Origin: Bacteroidota bacterium
GTDB taxonomy: Bacteria > Bacteroidota > Ignavibacteria > Tepidaquicellales > Tepidaquicellaceae
Reading direction: 5' to 3'
Assembly: GCA_018266845.1 (NCBI GenBank)
Contig: JAFDZO010000005.1
Location: forward strand, 66,786 to 104,348
Length of the DNA stretch: 37,563 nucleotides
The position numbers and the translations under genes are program-made. A model generated the notes under the pieces. The model had not been told where the DNA came from. It did no database searches and saw only the letters and a program-made list of their open reading frames with translations. Shown here piece by piece: positions 1-6,623 of the stretch. Each line of letters opens with the position of its first letter. The first letter of the stretch is position 1.

Positions 1-1237
1 CGGGGGGTACCCTTTGGGTCATCCGGTCATCAACTGTTAATTGCTAATTGCCTGATTAATACTCTCCCCTCGAGGGGGAGTACTCCGCAAAGCGGAGGGA
101 GGGGTGTTAACGTTTCATTCCTACGCGGAATTTACTTGTCCAGCTTTAGCGGGATCCAGATGAAATCGGGAGCGTGGGAACGTAAACACTCTCCCCGCCG
201 TTGTTGGTCTCCTGACCAACAACCACACACTCATTTCATTCCGGCGCAGGCCGGGGGGTACCCTTTGGGTCATCCAGTCATCAATTGCTAATTGCCTGAT
301 TAATACTCTCCCCTCGAGGGAAGTACTCCGCAAAGCGGAGGGAGGAGTGTTAACATCTCATTCCTACGCGGAATTTACTTGTCCAGCTTTAACGGGATCC
401 AGATGAAATCGGGAGCGTGGGAACGTAAACACTCTCCCCGCCGTTGTTGGTCTCCTGACCAACAACCACACACTCATGTCATTCCGGCGCAGGCGGGGGG
501 TACCCTTTGGGTCATCCAGTCATCAACTGTTAATTGCTAATTGCCTGATTAATACTCTCCCCTCGAGGGAAGTACTCCGCAAAGCGGAGGGAGGGGTGTT
601 AACATCTCGTTCCTACGCAGAATTTACTTGTCCAGCTTTAGCGGGATCCAGATGAAATCGGGAGCGTGGGAACGTAAACACTCTCCCCGCCGTTCTTGGT
701 CTCCTGACCAACAACCACACACTCATGTCATTCCGGCGCAGGCGGGGGGTACCCTTTGGGTCATCCAGTCATCAACTGTTAATTGCTAATTGCCTGATTA
801 ATACTCTCCCCTCGAGGGGAGTACTCCGCAAAGCGGAGGGAGGCGTGTTAACATCTCGTTCCTACGCTCCAGCGTGGGAACGTAAACACTCACCCCGCCG
901 TTGTTGGTCTCCTGACCAACAACCACACACTCATGTCATTCCGGCGCAGGCGGGGGGTACCCTTTGGGTCATCCGGTCATCAATTGCTAATTGCCTGATT
1001 AATACTCTCCCCTCGAGGGGAGTACTCCGCAAAGCGGAGGGAGGGGTGTTAACGTTTCATTCCTACGCGGAATTTACTTGTCCAGCTTTAGCGGGATCCA
1101 GATGAAATCGGGAGCGTGGGAACGTAAACACTCTCCCCGCCGTTGTTGGTCTCCTGACCAACAACCACACACTCATGTCATTCCGGCGCAGGCGGGGGGT
1201 ACCCTTTGGGTCATCCAGTCATCAATTGCTAATTGCT
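1..1237. repeat. Tandem array of ~250-bp palindrome-rich unit (5 copies plus partial)
   Basis: A G-rich landmark (GGGGGGTACCCTTTGGG) recurs at 2, 253, 495, 744, 952 and 1194, giving units of 251, 242, 249, 208 and 242 bp and a 44-bp partial sixth. Each unit holds several dyads: GTTGTTGGTC-TCCT-GACCAACAAC (perfect), CTCCCCTCGAGGGGAG, CTCCGCAAAGCGGAG, and an outer pair CGTTCCTACGC...GCGTGGGAACG. Copies 1, 3 and 4 carry a 7-bp insertion (TCAACTGTTAATTG against TCAATTG in copies 2, 5 and 6). Open frames here run through the repeats without coherent protein sequence and are not called. The unit reads as a composite of dispersed REP-like intergenic repeats amplified in tandem. The array may extend to the left of the window. 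Confidence 0.93.
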
Positions 1238-1382
1238 ATCTCATTTCTTTACACTCTAATTTTTCTTAAATTTGTGTAAATAAAGTTCAATTTTAGAATC
1301 AAATAAATTTAATAAATTTTTTCTTTAAATAATTTTTATGGAAAAGAATTGAAGAATGTATACGTATTAATTAAATTAATTT

Positions 1383-1658
1383 ATGGAAATTAACTCGGCA
1401 ATAAGTTCAAATAATTTTACTAGTTTTTTAGAAAATTTTACTTATTATGAATCTGAAGATTTATTCAATGGACCATTAACTACAAAAGTTGAGATTCAGA
1501 ATATAGATAACTGCAAAATTTATAAATTTACAAATGAATTTTGGACTTCTAAACAAAGGCAAGCAAATTCCATACATGAAATTTCTTATAGAGCCTGCTT
1601 CAAACCTCAACTTCCCAGATTTTTTATCCAAAGTTTTCAGAGGAACGGGGAATTATAA
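1383..1658 (+). pseudogene. DNA methyltransferase, N-terminal fragment
   Basis: The 91 residues resemble the start of N4/N6 DNA methyltransferases of restriction systems. The stretch [20 protein letters not shown] followed by LPRFFI (about residues 57-82) is the familiar lead-in to the catalytic region of these enzymes. The frame stops just before the DPFxGxGTT and catalytic motifs that should follow, and neither other forward frame supplies them. Directly after the stop (1656-1658) the same frame stays open for 50 codons (1659-1808), but without methyltransferase motifs. I read it as a truncated remnant. It lies upstream of a PD-(D/E)XK nuclease on the same strand, which fits a broken type II restriction-modification system. 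The family call rests on recalled motif similarity only. Confidence 0.6.
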
Positions 1659-1791
1659 ATGAAGAATGTTTATGGAGAAAAACAAAAATTTATGAGTCAC
1701 TCACGAAAAACACTTTTTAAGACTCTTCTTAAAGAGAACATGCTTCAAGTCTTACTCAAACCAGTTTTCATTATCACAAATATGCCTCAAA

Positions 1792-1983
1792 TTACCAACG
1801 TATTTCCTTAAAATCTTTTTCTGTATATTCTAAACCATTATTCAAACAAACAATTTTTTTAATTTCTTCGGATTCGGGTTCGCAAATTAGACTACCATCA
1901 CTTTGTATTTCTGCCTCGTAAACTTTTTCCGAATAAATAATTATTTTTTTACCTTTGAGTTTTCTAGAAATATTTTTTTTCAT
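1792..1983 (-). CDS. Small hypothetical protein paired with 1984-2586
   Basis: 63 residues, rich in K/E/I, with no recognised domain. The ATG (1983-1981) directly abuts the stop codon of the upstream gene (1986-1984), so the two are almost certainly one operon and probably translationally coupled. It is composed of short beta-type segments (KKIIIYSEKVYEAEIQSDGS, then EIKKIVCLNNG) typical of a compact beta-rich fold. Its setting between a methyltransferase fragment and a nuclease suggests a defence-island accessory gene or antitoxin-sized partner, but nothing in the sequence proves a function. Confidence 0.55.
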   Translation of the reverse strand: MKKNISRKLKGKKIIIYSEKVYEAEIQSDGSLICEPESEEIKKIVCLNNGLEYTEKDFKEIRW

Positions 1984-2586
1984 TTATAGATTGCATTTTG
2001 GAAATAAATCTATAAGAATAATTTCCAATTTGTAAAGTTTAGCAAGTTGTATATATTGATTAACCATTGGAGAGGAGGAAACCTTAATATAACCAGATTT
2101 TCCTATACTCCCATACTTTGTAGTTTTATAGTTATGATTTCTCATACAAAAATAAAGTTTTTTGACCCTAGAATCTAACAGTCCTTTCAGAACCACTTTA
2201 TAAAATTCAGCAAAGGCATCAGACAAGCTAATTTCAAAAGCACTCCCAGTTTCAATATCTAAAATATCAAACGCCATTAATTTTGAAGTATCTAATATAA
2301 AATCAGTAGTATTATCATTCGTAAAGCGTAATGTCATATTTTCTGCTACATTTGCTTCGACTTTAATTCTTTTAGATCCAAATTGAAGTAAAATGTGTTC
2401 CTGTAATTTCTTAACAGTTTGCTTCGTTTTAGCTTCATCTTGGGATGACGGAGTTAGTTTCAGTATCTTTAACCAAGATTCTTTGTATGCCGCATACTTA
2501 TAATTTCTACTATTAACTTTTAATTCAAATTTGTCAGAAAAAAAATTAATGATTTCTTCAGCAATAATTTGATCAGGTAATCTCAA
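1984..2586 (-). CDS. Hypothetical protein, possible nuclease-like
   Basis: 200 residues, not recognised. The first usable codon is TTG at 2586, immediately after an in-frame TAA; the next ATG is about 84 residues in, so the gene either starts at TTG or has lost its 5' end. The N-terminal half is a charged helical segment, as in DNA-binding or dimerising regions. The C-terminal half (about 105-200) alternates beta strands and helices; a stretch DILDIETGSAFEISLSDAF could be a diverged PD-(D/E)XK core with serine in place of lysine (E-I-S), but this is weak. It is translated just ahead of the 63-aa gene and faces the methyltransferase fragment convergently. Possible roles are a restriction enzyme subunit or a toxin. 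Confidence 0.5.
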   Translation of the reverse strand: MRLPDQIIAEEIINFFSDKFELKVNSRNYKYAAYKESWLKILKLTPSSQDEAKTKQTVKKLQEHILLQFGSKRIKVEANVAENMTLRFTNDNTTDFILDTSKLMAFDILDIETGSAFEISLSDAFAEFYKVVLKGLLDSRVKKLYFCMRNHNYKTTKYGSIGKSGYIKVSSSPMVNQYIQLAKLYKLEIILIDLFPKCNL

Positions 2587-2795
2587 TTATCTTGTTTTAT
2601 TTTAAAGAAATTAGTTATATATTTTAGTTTCTTCAACTCCATTTGCGTGTTCACATTATTTACTTAACATATTTTGCGAAACATGATATATCATTTCGAA
2701 ATAAATATTAGGTCTAGTTTTAAGGAAAATTTCTTAAACAATTTTGTTTGTTACATTAGTAATACAAAGATAATAGTTTTAATAAACTAATCTCA

Positions 2796-3251
2796 ATGGT
2801 ATTCACCTCCACAATGAATGAAGTCGGAAATGATATAGAACCATTCTTGAAAAGTGCATTAAATTCCGTTGGCTTTGAGGCGCAATCTCCTAAGGGTAAT
2901 TCTGGTAAATCAAAATCAACTGGATATCCTGATATTGAGTTTAAGGACTTAGACGGGAAAACAAACTATATTGAATGCAAAACTTACAACATTGAAAACA
3001 TACATACGACTCAACGATCATTTTATTTATCTCCTTCTGAAGATTTTAAGATTACGAAAGATGCCATACACTTTATTGTTAGTTTTGAAATTTATGTATC
3101 CGGTCGTATCAAAATGAATAATATCTATAAAGCGAAAAGTTGGAAAATACTTGATGCGTTTTATTTATTATGTGACGTTAAATACGAATTCAATTCTGAC
3201 AATAGAAGAATGTATGATAGGAAATTAATATTAGCTGAAGGAAGTATTTAA
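2796..3251 (+). CDS. PD-(D/E)XK restriction endonuclease-like protein
   Basis: 151 residues with a clear PD-(D/E)XK core: GYPDIEF (D46) followed by NYIECKTY (E60, K62), a metal-dependent nuclease motif in its usual spacing. The segment after it (TTQRSFYLSPSEDFKITKDA) and a following hydrophobic strand (IHFIVSFEIYV) resemble small type II restriction enzymes. The start is ATG 2796; a second ATG at 2814 (MNEVGND) is a credible alternative, and neither has a Shine-Dalgarno. The cognate methyltransferase would be expected next door, but only its N-terminal fragment (1383-1658) remains. An active enzyme without protection would be toxic, so it may be inactive, weakly expressed, or protected by a methyltransferase elsewhere. 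Confidence 0.75.
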   Translation: MVFTSTMNEVGNDIEPFLKSALNSVGFEAQSPKGNSGKSKSTGYPDIEFKDLDGKTNYIECKTYNIENIHTTQRSFYLSPSEDFKITKDAIHFIVSFEIYVSGRIKMNNIYKAKSWKILDAFYLLCDVKYEFNSDNRRMYDRKLILAEGSI

Positions 3252-3950
3252 ATTTATCTTTGCATACTAACGACACATTTTCCCGCCGTTGTTGCTTGTG
3301 CCGCAGATTTTTGCGGTAGTCTTCTCGACCAACAACCATAACGCTGGAAATAATCTCGGGGCTTTCGCCCCGTTTTATTTTAAAACAATTCCACATTAAA
3401 CCACCCCTAACCCCTCCTTGTAAAGGAGGGGAACATAGATATAATAATACGGCATTATAAATTTGGAGCTTGTCCCGCAGGTTTTTTGCGGGATTAAGAA
3501 AATCACGAGAACAGTCGTCGCGAGAAAAACTGTCTGAGCCCGTCTGAAAAAAGGCAAGCTGAGTTTTTTCAGTCCCGCTTCAGCGGGATTTTTTCGAGCA
3601 GACTTTCGGAGTGATTTTCCGGAAAATTTATAGAGCCTTGAACTTTTTGGTTCTTTTTGGTTCAAGCCAAAAAGAACAGCAAATCCAAGATTTGCAAAAA
3701 CACCAAACCTATTAGAAAGTTGAAATCATTCATCCCCCTGTTTTTACAACCCCAAAATATAATTTGGATTAATAAATCAATCACTTAAAACCTCCAAACT
3801 ACGCTCACGCATCTTTTGTAATAACAATATCTTAAAAATCACCGTAAATTTTGCAATTAATAAAACAATAATTTAACCCTCAAAACTTACGAGGGGGCGT
3901 AAATTCTTCGATTTTGGGCTATTTTTTTGCATTTCTATTAAATTTCCCAC
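3252..3950. repeat. Intergenic repeat-rich spacer
   Basis: No convincing gene in about 730 bp (3252-3984). At 3284-3338 a long hairpin has outer arms GTTGTTG/CAACAAC, the same family as in the left array, but with an inner hairpin (CCGCAGATTTTTGCGG) in its loop. At 3411-3431 a perfect 9-bp hairpin CCCCTCCTT-GTA-AAGGAGGGG is of a type dispersed in many bacterial genomes. From 3470 to 3690 there is a chain of further dyads (CCCGC...GCGGG; AAAAAGAACC-like arms). An 89-codon minus-strand frame over 3396-3665 is made of these repeats and is rejected. Confidence 0.7.
3357..3381 (+). terminator. Rho-independent terminator-like hairpin
   Basis: CGGGGC, loop TTTC, GCCCCG, then TTTTATTTT. A 6-bp GC stem followed by a T-tract on the plus strand, about 105 bp after the nuclease gene ending at 3251. 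It is a plausible terminator for that gene, though it lies within repeat-derived sequence. Confidence 0.55.
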
Positions 3951-3954
3951 CCCC

Positions 3955-3962
3955 TAACTTTG
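3955..3962 (+). promoter_or_regulatory. Bacteroidota-type -7 element candidate
   Basis: TAACTTTG matches the TAnnTTTG -7 consensus of Bacteroidota sigma-ABfr promoters and lies 22 bp before the ATG at 3985, leaving a short leader that contains AAGGAGG. The nearest upstream TTTG-like -33 box is about 25 bp away rather than the usual 17-19, so only the -7 box is supported. Confidence 0.4.
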
Positions 3963-3984
3963 TATAGTCAATCAAGGAGGCGTT

Positions 3985-4122
3985 ATGAAAACGGCATACG
4001 GCTACTCCCACACCGACTTAGAAAAGCAGGGCAAATGGTCTATTTTTCTATATCTTCTGATAATCACCGCCATTCTGGCGTTTATGGTATTTACTGAATT
4101 CGGCTACAAGCTCTACAAATAG
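3985..4122 (+). CDS. Tiny single-helix membrane protein A (45 aa)
   Basis: Starts MKTAYGYSHTDLEKQGKW and then has one hydrophobic helix (about residues 19-36, SIFLYLLIITAILAFMVF), ending in a short aromatic/basic tail. A strong Shine-Dalgarno (AAGGAGG, 3974-3980) lies 4 bp before the ATG, unusual here because most neighbours have none. The next gene, 57 bp downstream, encodes a paralogue with the same opening (M-x-T-A-Y) and layout. Together with the -7-like box upstream this makes a convincing small gene despite its size. The function is unknown; single-helix proteins of this size often sit in membrane complexes as small subunits. Confidence 0.7.
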   Translation: MKTAYGYSHTDLEKQGKWSIFLYLLIITAILAFMVFTEFGYKLYK

Positions 4123-4179
4123 CCGCCGGCGCTACCCCGGCATTGTTGATTTTTGAAACGAAAAACTAAGGAGGGCACT

Positions 4180-4314
4180 ATGGGAACGGCATATAACATC
4201 TATAAGCACGAAGCTAAAGACTATACGAAATTTCAACTTGTTCTATACTCCATCTTTTTCCTGATAATCTTTGTGGTAATGCTGATGACTGTCTTCAGCT
4301 TCAGAACATTATAG
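4180..4314 (+). CDS. Tiny single-helix membrane protein B (44 aa)
   Basis: Starts MGTAYNIYKHEAKDYTKFQL, then one hydrophobic helix (about residues 21-39) and a short tail FSFRTL. A strong Shine-Dalgarno (AAGGAGGG, 4168-4175) precedes the ATG. It matches protein A (3985-4122) in length, in the TAY motif after the initiator, in the amphipathic linker, and in the placing of the helix. The pair looks like a tandem duplication and is probably co-transcribed, with a terminator-like hairpin 19 bp after the second gene. No known family recognised. Confidence 0.7.
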   Translation: MGTAYNIYKHEAKDYTKFQLVLYSIFFLIIFVVMLMTVFSFRTL

Positions 4315-4333
4315 CTATAATCTTTTGCGAATC

Positions 4334-4356
4334 GGGGCGCAAGCCCCTTTTCTTTT
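4334..4356 (+). terminator. Rho-independent terminator after the small membrane protein pair
   Basis: GGGGC, loop GCAA, GCCCC, then TTTTCTTTT. The stem is short but pure GC, with a GNRA-type loop and a T-tract, 19 bp after the stop of the second small gene. The rest of the spacer to 4561 also holds a looser dyad (GCCCGC...GCGGGC, about 4489-4516) next to the 3' end of the minus-strand gene. Confidence 0.65.
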
Positions 4357-4561
4357 ACATCCCGCCCCAAAAAAGCATAATCCCCTATTTTGCATCAATT
4401 TTCCCGCTGCAAATAAAAAAGCCCAATTCCCCCCATAGGAAAAATCGAGCTTCGGCTTTGTATAACGCTAAAACACGCTAAAAAAACGCCCGCTCGGCTC
4501 TGGCATTCCGGCGGGCATCCCCTAAGAGAAAATATTATTTTCTCTCTTTGTCTCAAACAGC

Positions 4562-4990
4562 TTATTTTACGGGTTTTTCTTTCTTTTTAATTTTGTCTTT
4601 GCTTTTGTGTTTTTTGCCTTCCTTGTCTTTGTGCTTTCCTTTCATCTCTTTGCGCATTCCCTCCCATTTTGTCCACTGGTCGGGCGTTAAAATGCTCTGT
4701 AATTGCGACCTGTTGTTTTCCCTCTGCTTCTTCATTTTCTCTTTAAGGGCATCCTTGTCAAGCGTTCCCCAGCTTTGCCTTTCATTTATAGAGCTTAGCG
4801 CCATTTGATAAACGCTTTTGTATTGGGCATCCGTAAGCGCGAGCTTTTCCTGCATACGTTTTGCCATTTTTTCCGCCTTCTCTTCGGGAGTCTTGCGAGT
4901 ATTCTTATCGCTGTTTTGGGCATACGAGTTCACTGCAAACAATCCGAAAATCAGCATGAGGGCGAGGGTTAAATTTAGTTTTCTCATCAT
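4562..4990 (-). CDS. Spy/CpxP-like secreted protein with LTxxQ motifs
   Basis: From the ATG at 4990 the protein is 142 residues: a signal peptide (MMRKLNLTLALMLIFGLFAV, cleavage near SYA|QN), then a highly charged helical body. Two LTxxQ-type motifs are visible, LALTDAQYK and ILTPDQWTKW, the signature of Spy/CpxP-family periplasmic proteins that chaperone or sense misfolded envelope proteins. The C terminus is a lysine-rich tail (GKHKDKEGKKHKSKDK), unusual for the family and possibly for binding metals or polyanions. An upstream in-frame ATG at 5038 would place 16 residues before the signal peptide, so I chose the MMRK start (4990 or 4987). Confidence 0.75.
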   Translation of the reverse strand: MMRKLNLTLALMLIFGLFAVNSYAQNSDKNTRKTPEEKAEKMAKRMQEKLALTDAQYKSVYQMALSSINERQSWGTLDKDALKEKMKKQRENNRSQLQSILTPDQWTKWEGMRKEMKGKHKDKEGKKHKSKDKIKKKEKPVK

Positions 4991-5225
4991 TTTTGAAGTT
5001 TTTTTAATATTCGATAATAAGACAATACAGGTTATCAAAAGGTTTAATCACTTTTTTTGAACTGCTTACGCTCTTTAGAAAATGACTTATTATATATACA
5101 GGATTTTCTGCTTTTCAATCAAAGATAAATTACGGAGTTCAGTTCAGAAAGCCGGCACGGAGTTCTGCCTATTGTATTAATTAAGAAAGGATGTTACTTC
5201 TAATTTTATTTTATTGACTTTTTCT

Positions 5226-5304
5226 CATAGGAGGATTTTACTATTTGTAAAGCACCACTTTACAAATAGTAATACTTTTTGTAAAATAGTATTTTACATT
5301 TTAA
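5226..5304. repeat. 79-bp palindromic direct repeat, left copy
   Basis: Aligned base for base with 6540-6618 with five mismatches. It holds a 15-bp-arm perfect dyad (5238-5252 and 5258-5272, loop CACCA, core TTTGTAAAG/CTTTACAAA) and a second dyad TGTAAAATA-G-TATTTTACA (5280-5298). Both are built from TGTAAA/TTTACA words. It ends 21 bp before the ATPase start codon, so it must overlap the gene's promoter or leader and could be an operator or recombination site. Confidence 0.9.
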
Positions 5305-5325
5305 AGAATTTTTATATATTATAAC

Positions 5326-6504
5326 ATGGTTTACAACAGGAAAATATTATCTGAATGCAAAAAACACCTTTCCTCCCGTCAAGTTACAGTTCTTACCGGA
5401 ATGAGGCGTACAGGCAAAACTACTATCATAAAGCAGCTATTAGACAGCGTCAAAAGTCAAAATAAAATTTATTTCGACCTTGAAGAACTAAACCTCCGAA
5501 GCGTATTTGGCAGCGCAAACTACAAAAGCATAATTGACTTCATCTCAACTCTTGGCATAGATTTCTCCCGCAAGGCATACATCGCAATAGATGAAATTCA
5601 AAATGTTAAAAACCTTCCGAGTGTTGTAAAATTCATTTATGATAATTATAAAGTAAAATTTTTGCTTACAGGCTCAAGTTCTTACTATATAAAAAATCTC
5701 TTTTCGGAATCCCTTGCAGGAAGAAAAAAAATTTTTAATGTAAACACTCTTGATTTTGGAGAGTTTCTTACATTTAAAAACCCGGCGCTTGATTTGAAAA
5801 AAATTTCCTTCAGCAAATTTAATGAAAACCTTTATAACACTCTTAACCCGTATTATGAAGAGTATATCAAGTTCGGAGGATTCCCGGAAGTGGTTCTTGC
5901 AAAGACAAAGCAGTCTAAGAAGGATTTATTAAATGACATACTTGATTCGTACATAAGTATTGATATAAGGCAGTTTAAGAATTTCAAAGATGCAGGCGAG
6001 TTAAAAACACTTTTTAAAATTCTCGCTTCGCGCGCAGGCTCCAAGATAGATATTTCAAAGCTCTCTGCAGCGGCAGGAATTTCCCGCCCAACGCTCTATT
6101 CATACATGGAACTGCTTGAAAGCACTTTTTTTGTGAAACGCCTTAATGTAATTTCTAAAAATCCTGATGTTGAAATTTCGAAAGCACAAAAACTATACAT
6201 TTGCGATAACGGGCTTCTGAATGTTTTGGCAGAGGTTAGCAGCGGAGTTCAGTTTGAGAATTGTGTATTCAATCAGCTTCAAAATCTGGGCGGACTAAAT
6301 TACTATTCACTTAAAACCGGAAAAGAAATTGATTTTATTCTAAACAAAAATACGGCTTACGAAACCAAAGAACGCTTTACGCTTCAGGATGTCAGTAAAT
6401 TGAAGCATCTTGCTTCCAAAATCAAACTAAAGAAATTCAATGTTATCTTTCGTTACCCTTCTTTAGCGCAGCCCTCGCAAATCTGGGGAGGGTTTATAGT
6501 ATAA
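5326..6504 (+). CDS. AAA_14 / DUF4143-type ATPase
   Basis: 392 residues. Walker A GMRRTGKTT (25-33, K31), Walker B AYIAIDEIQ (84-92, D89 E90), and the sensor stretch LLTGSSSYYI (about 114-123) are all present, as in the AAA_14 family. After about residue 200 a winged-helix-like part (ISKLSAAAGISRPTLYSYME) and a C-terminal DUF4143 region follow. The latter has TGKEIDFILN, the remnant-nuclease motif shared by this family, and a beta-rich end. These ATPases are common, dispersed and poorly understood in bacteria and archaea; a DNA-related or defence role has been suggested for some. The gene stands alone between two nearly identical 79-bp repeats. Confidence 0.88.
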   Translation: MVYNRKILSECKKHLSSRQVTVLTGMRRTGKTTIIKQLLDSVKSQNKIYFDLEELNLRSVFGSANYKSIIDFISTLGIDFSRKAYIAIDEIQNVKNLPSVVKFIYDNYKVKFLLTGSSSYYIKNLFSESLAGRKKIFNVNTLDFGEFLTFKNPALDLKKISFSKFNENLYNTLNPYYEEYIKFGGFPEVVLAKTKQSKKDLLNDILDSYISIDIRQFKNFKDAGELKTLFKILASRAGSKIDISKLSAAAGISRPTLYSYMELLESTFFVKRLNVISKNPDVEISKAQKLYICDNGLLNVLAEVSSGVQFENCVFNQLQNLGGLNYYSLKTGKEIDFILNKNTAYETKERFTLQDVSKLKHLASKIKLKKFNVIFRYPSLAQPSQIWGGFIV

Positions 6505-6539
6505 ATGTCAATTTTAAAATTTAATAAACATTATTTTCA

Positions 6540-6618
6540 CATAGGAGAATTTTACTATTTGTAAAGCACCACTTTACAAATAATAATACTTTTTGTAAAG
6601 TAGTGTTTTACAATTTAA
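6540..6618. repeat. 79-bp palindromic direct repeat, right copy
   Basis: A direct copy of 5226-5304 with five substitutions in 79 bp. The first dyad is kept (6556-6566 and 6572-6582 paired perfectly, one mismatch further out); the second has changed to TGTAAAGTAGTGTTTTACA. It lies between the stop of the ATPase (6504) and the stop of the convergent helicase (6624), where it could also terminate transcription. Confidence 0.9.
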
Positions 6619-6623
6619 GATTA

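Noticed and set aside
1..1260. Several open frames of 60-126 codons and a possible CRISPR-like array in the left repeat region
   Set aside because: The frames follow repeat units whose lengths are not multiples of three and encode no coherent protein. The units are 208-251 bp and directly tandem, with no short repeat/spacer alternation, so this is not a CRISPR array.
3396..3665. Minus-strand 89-codon frame
   Set aside because: It lies entirely over dispersed palindromic repeats and its translation has no family resemblance.
5226..6618. Terminal inverted repeats of an insertion sequence around the ATPase
   Set aside because: The 79-bp copies are in direct, not inverted, orientation, there is no transposase motif in the enclosed protein, and no target-site duplication is visible. 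Kept as a repeat-flanked cassette rather than an IS.
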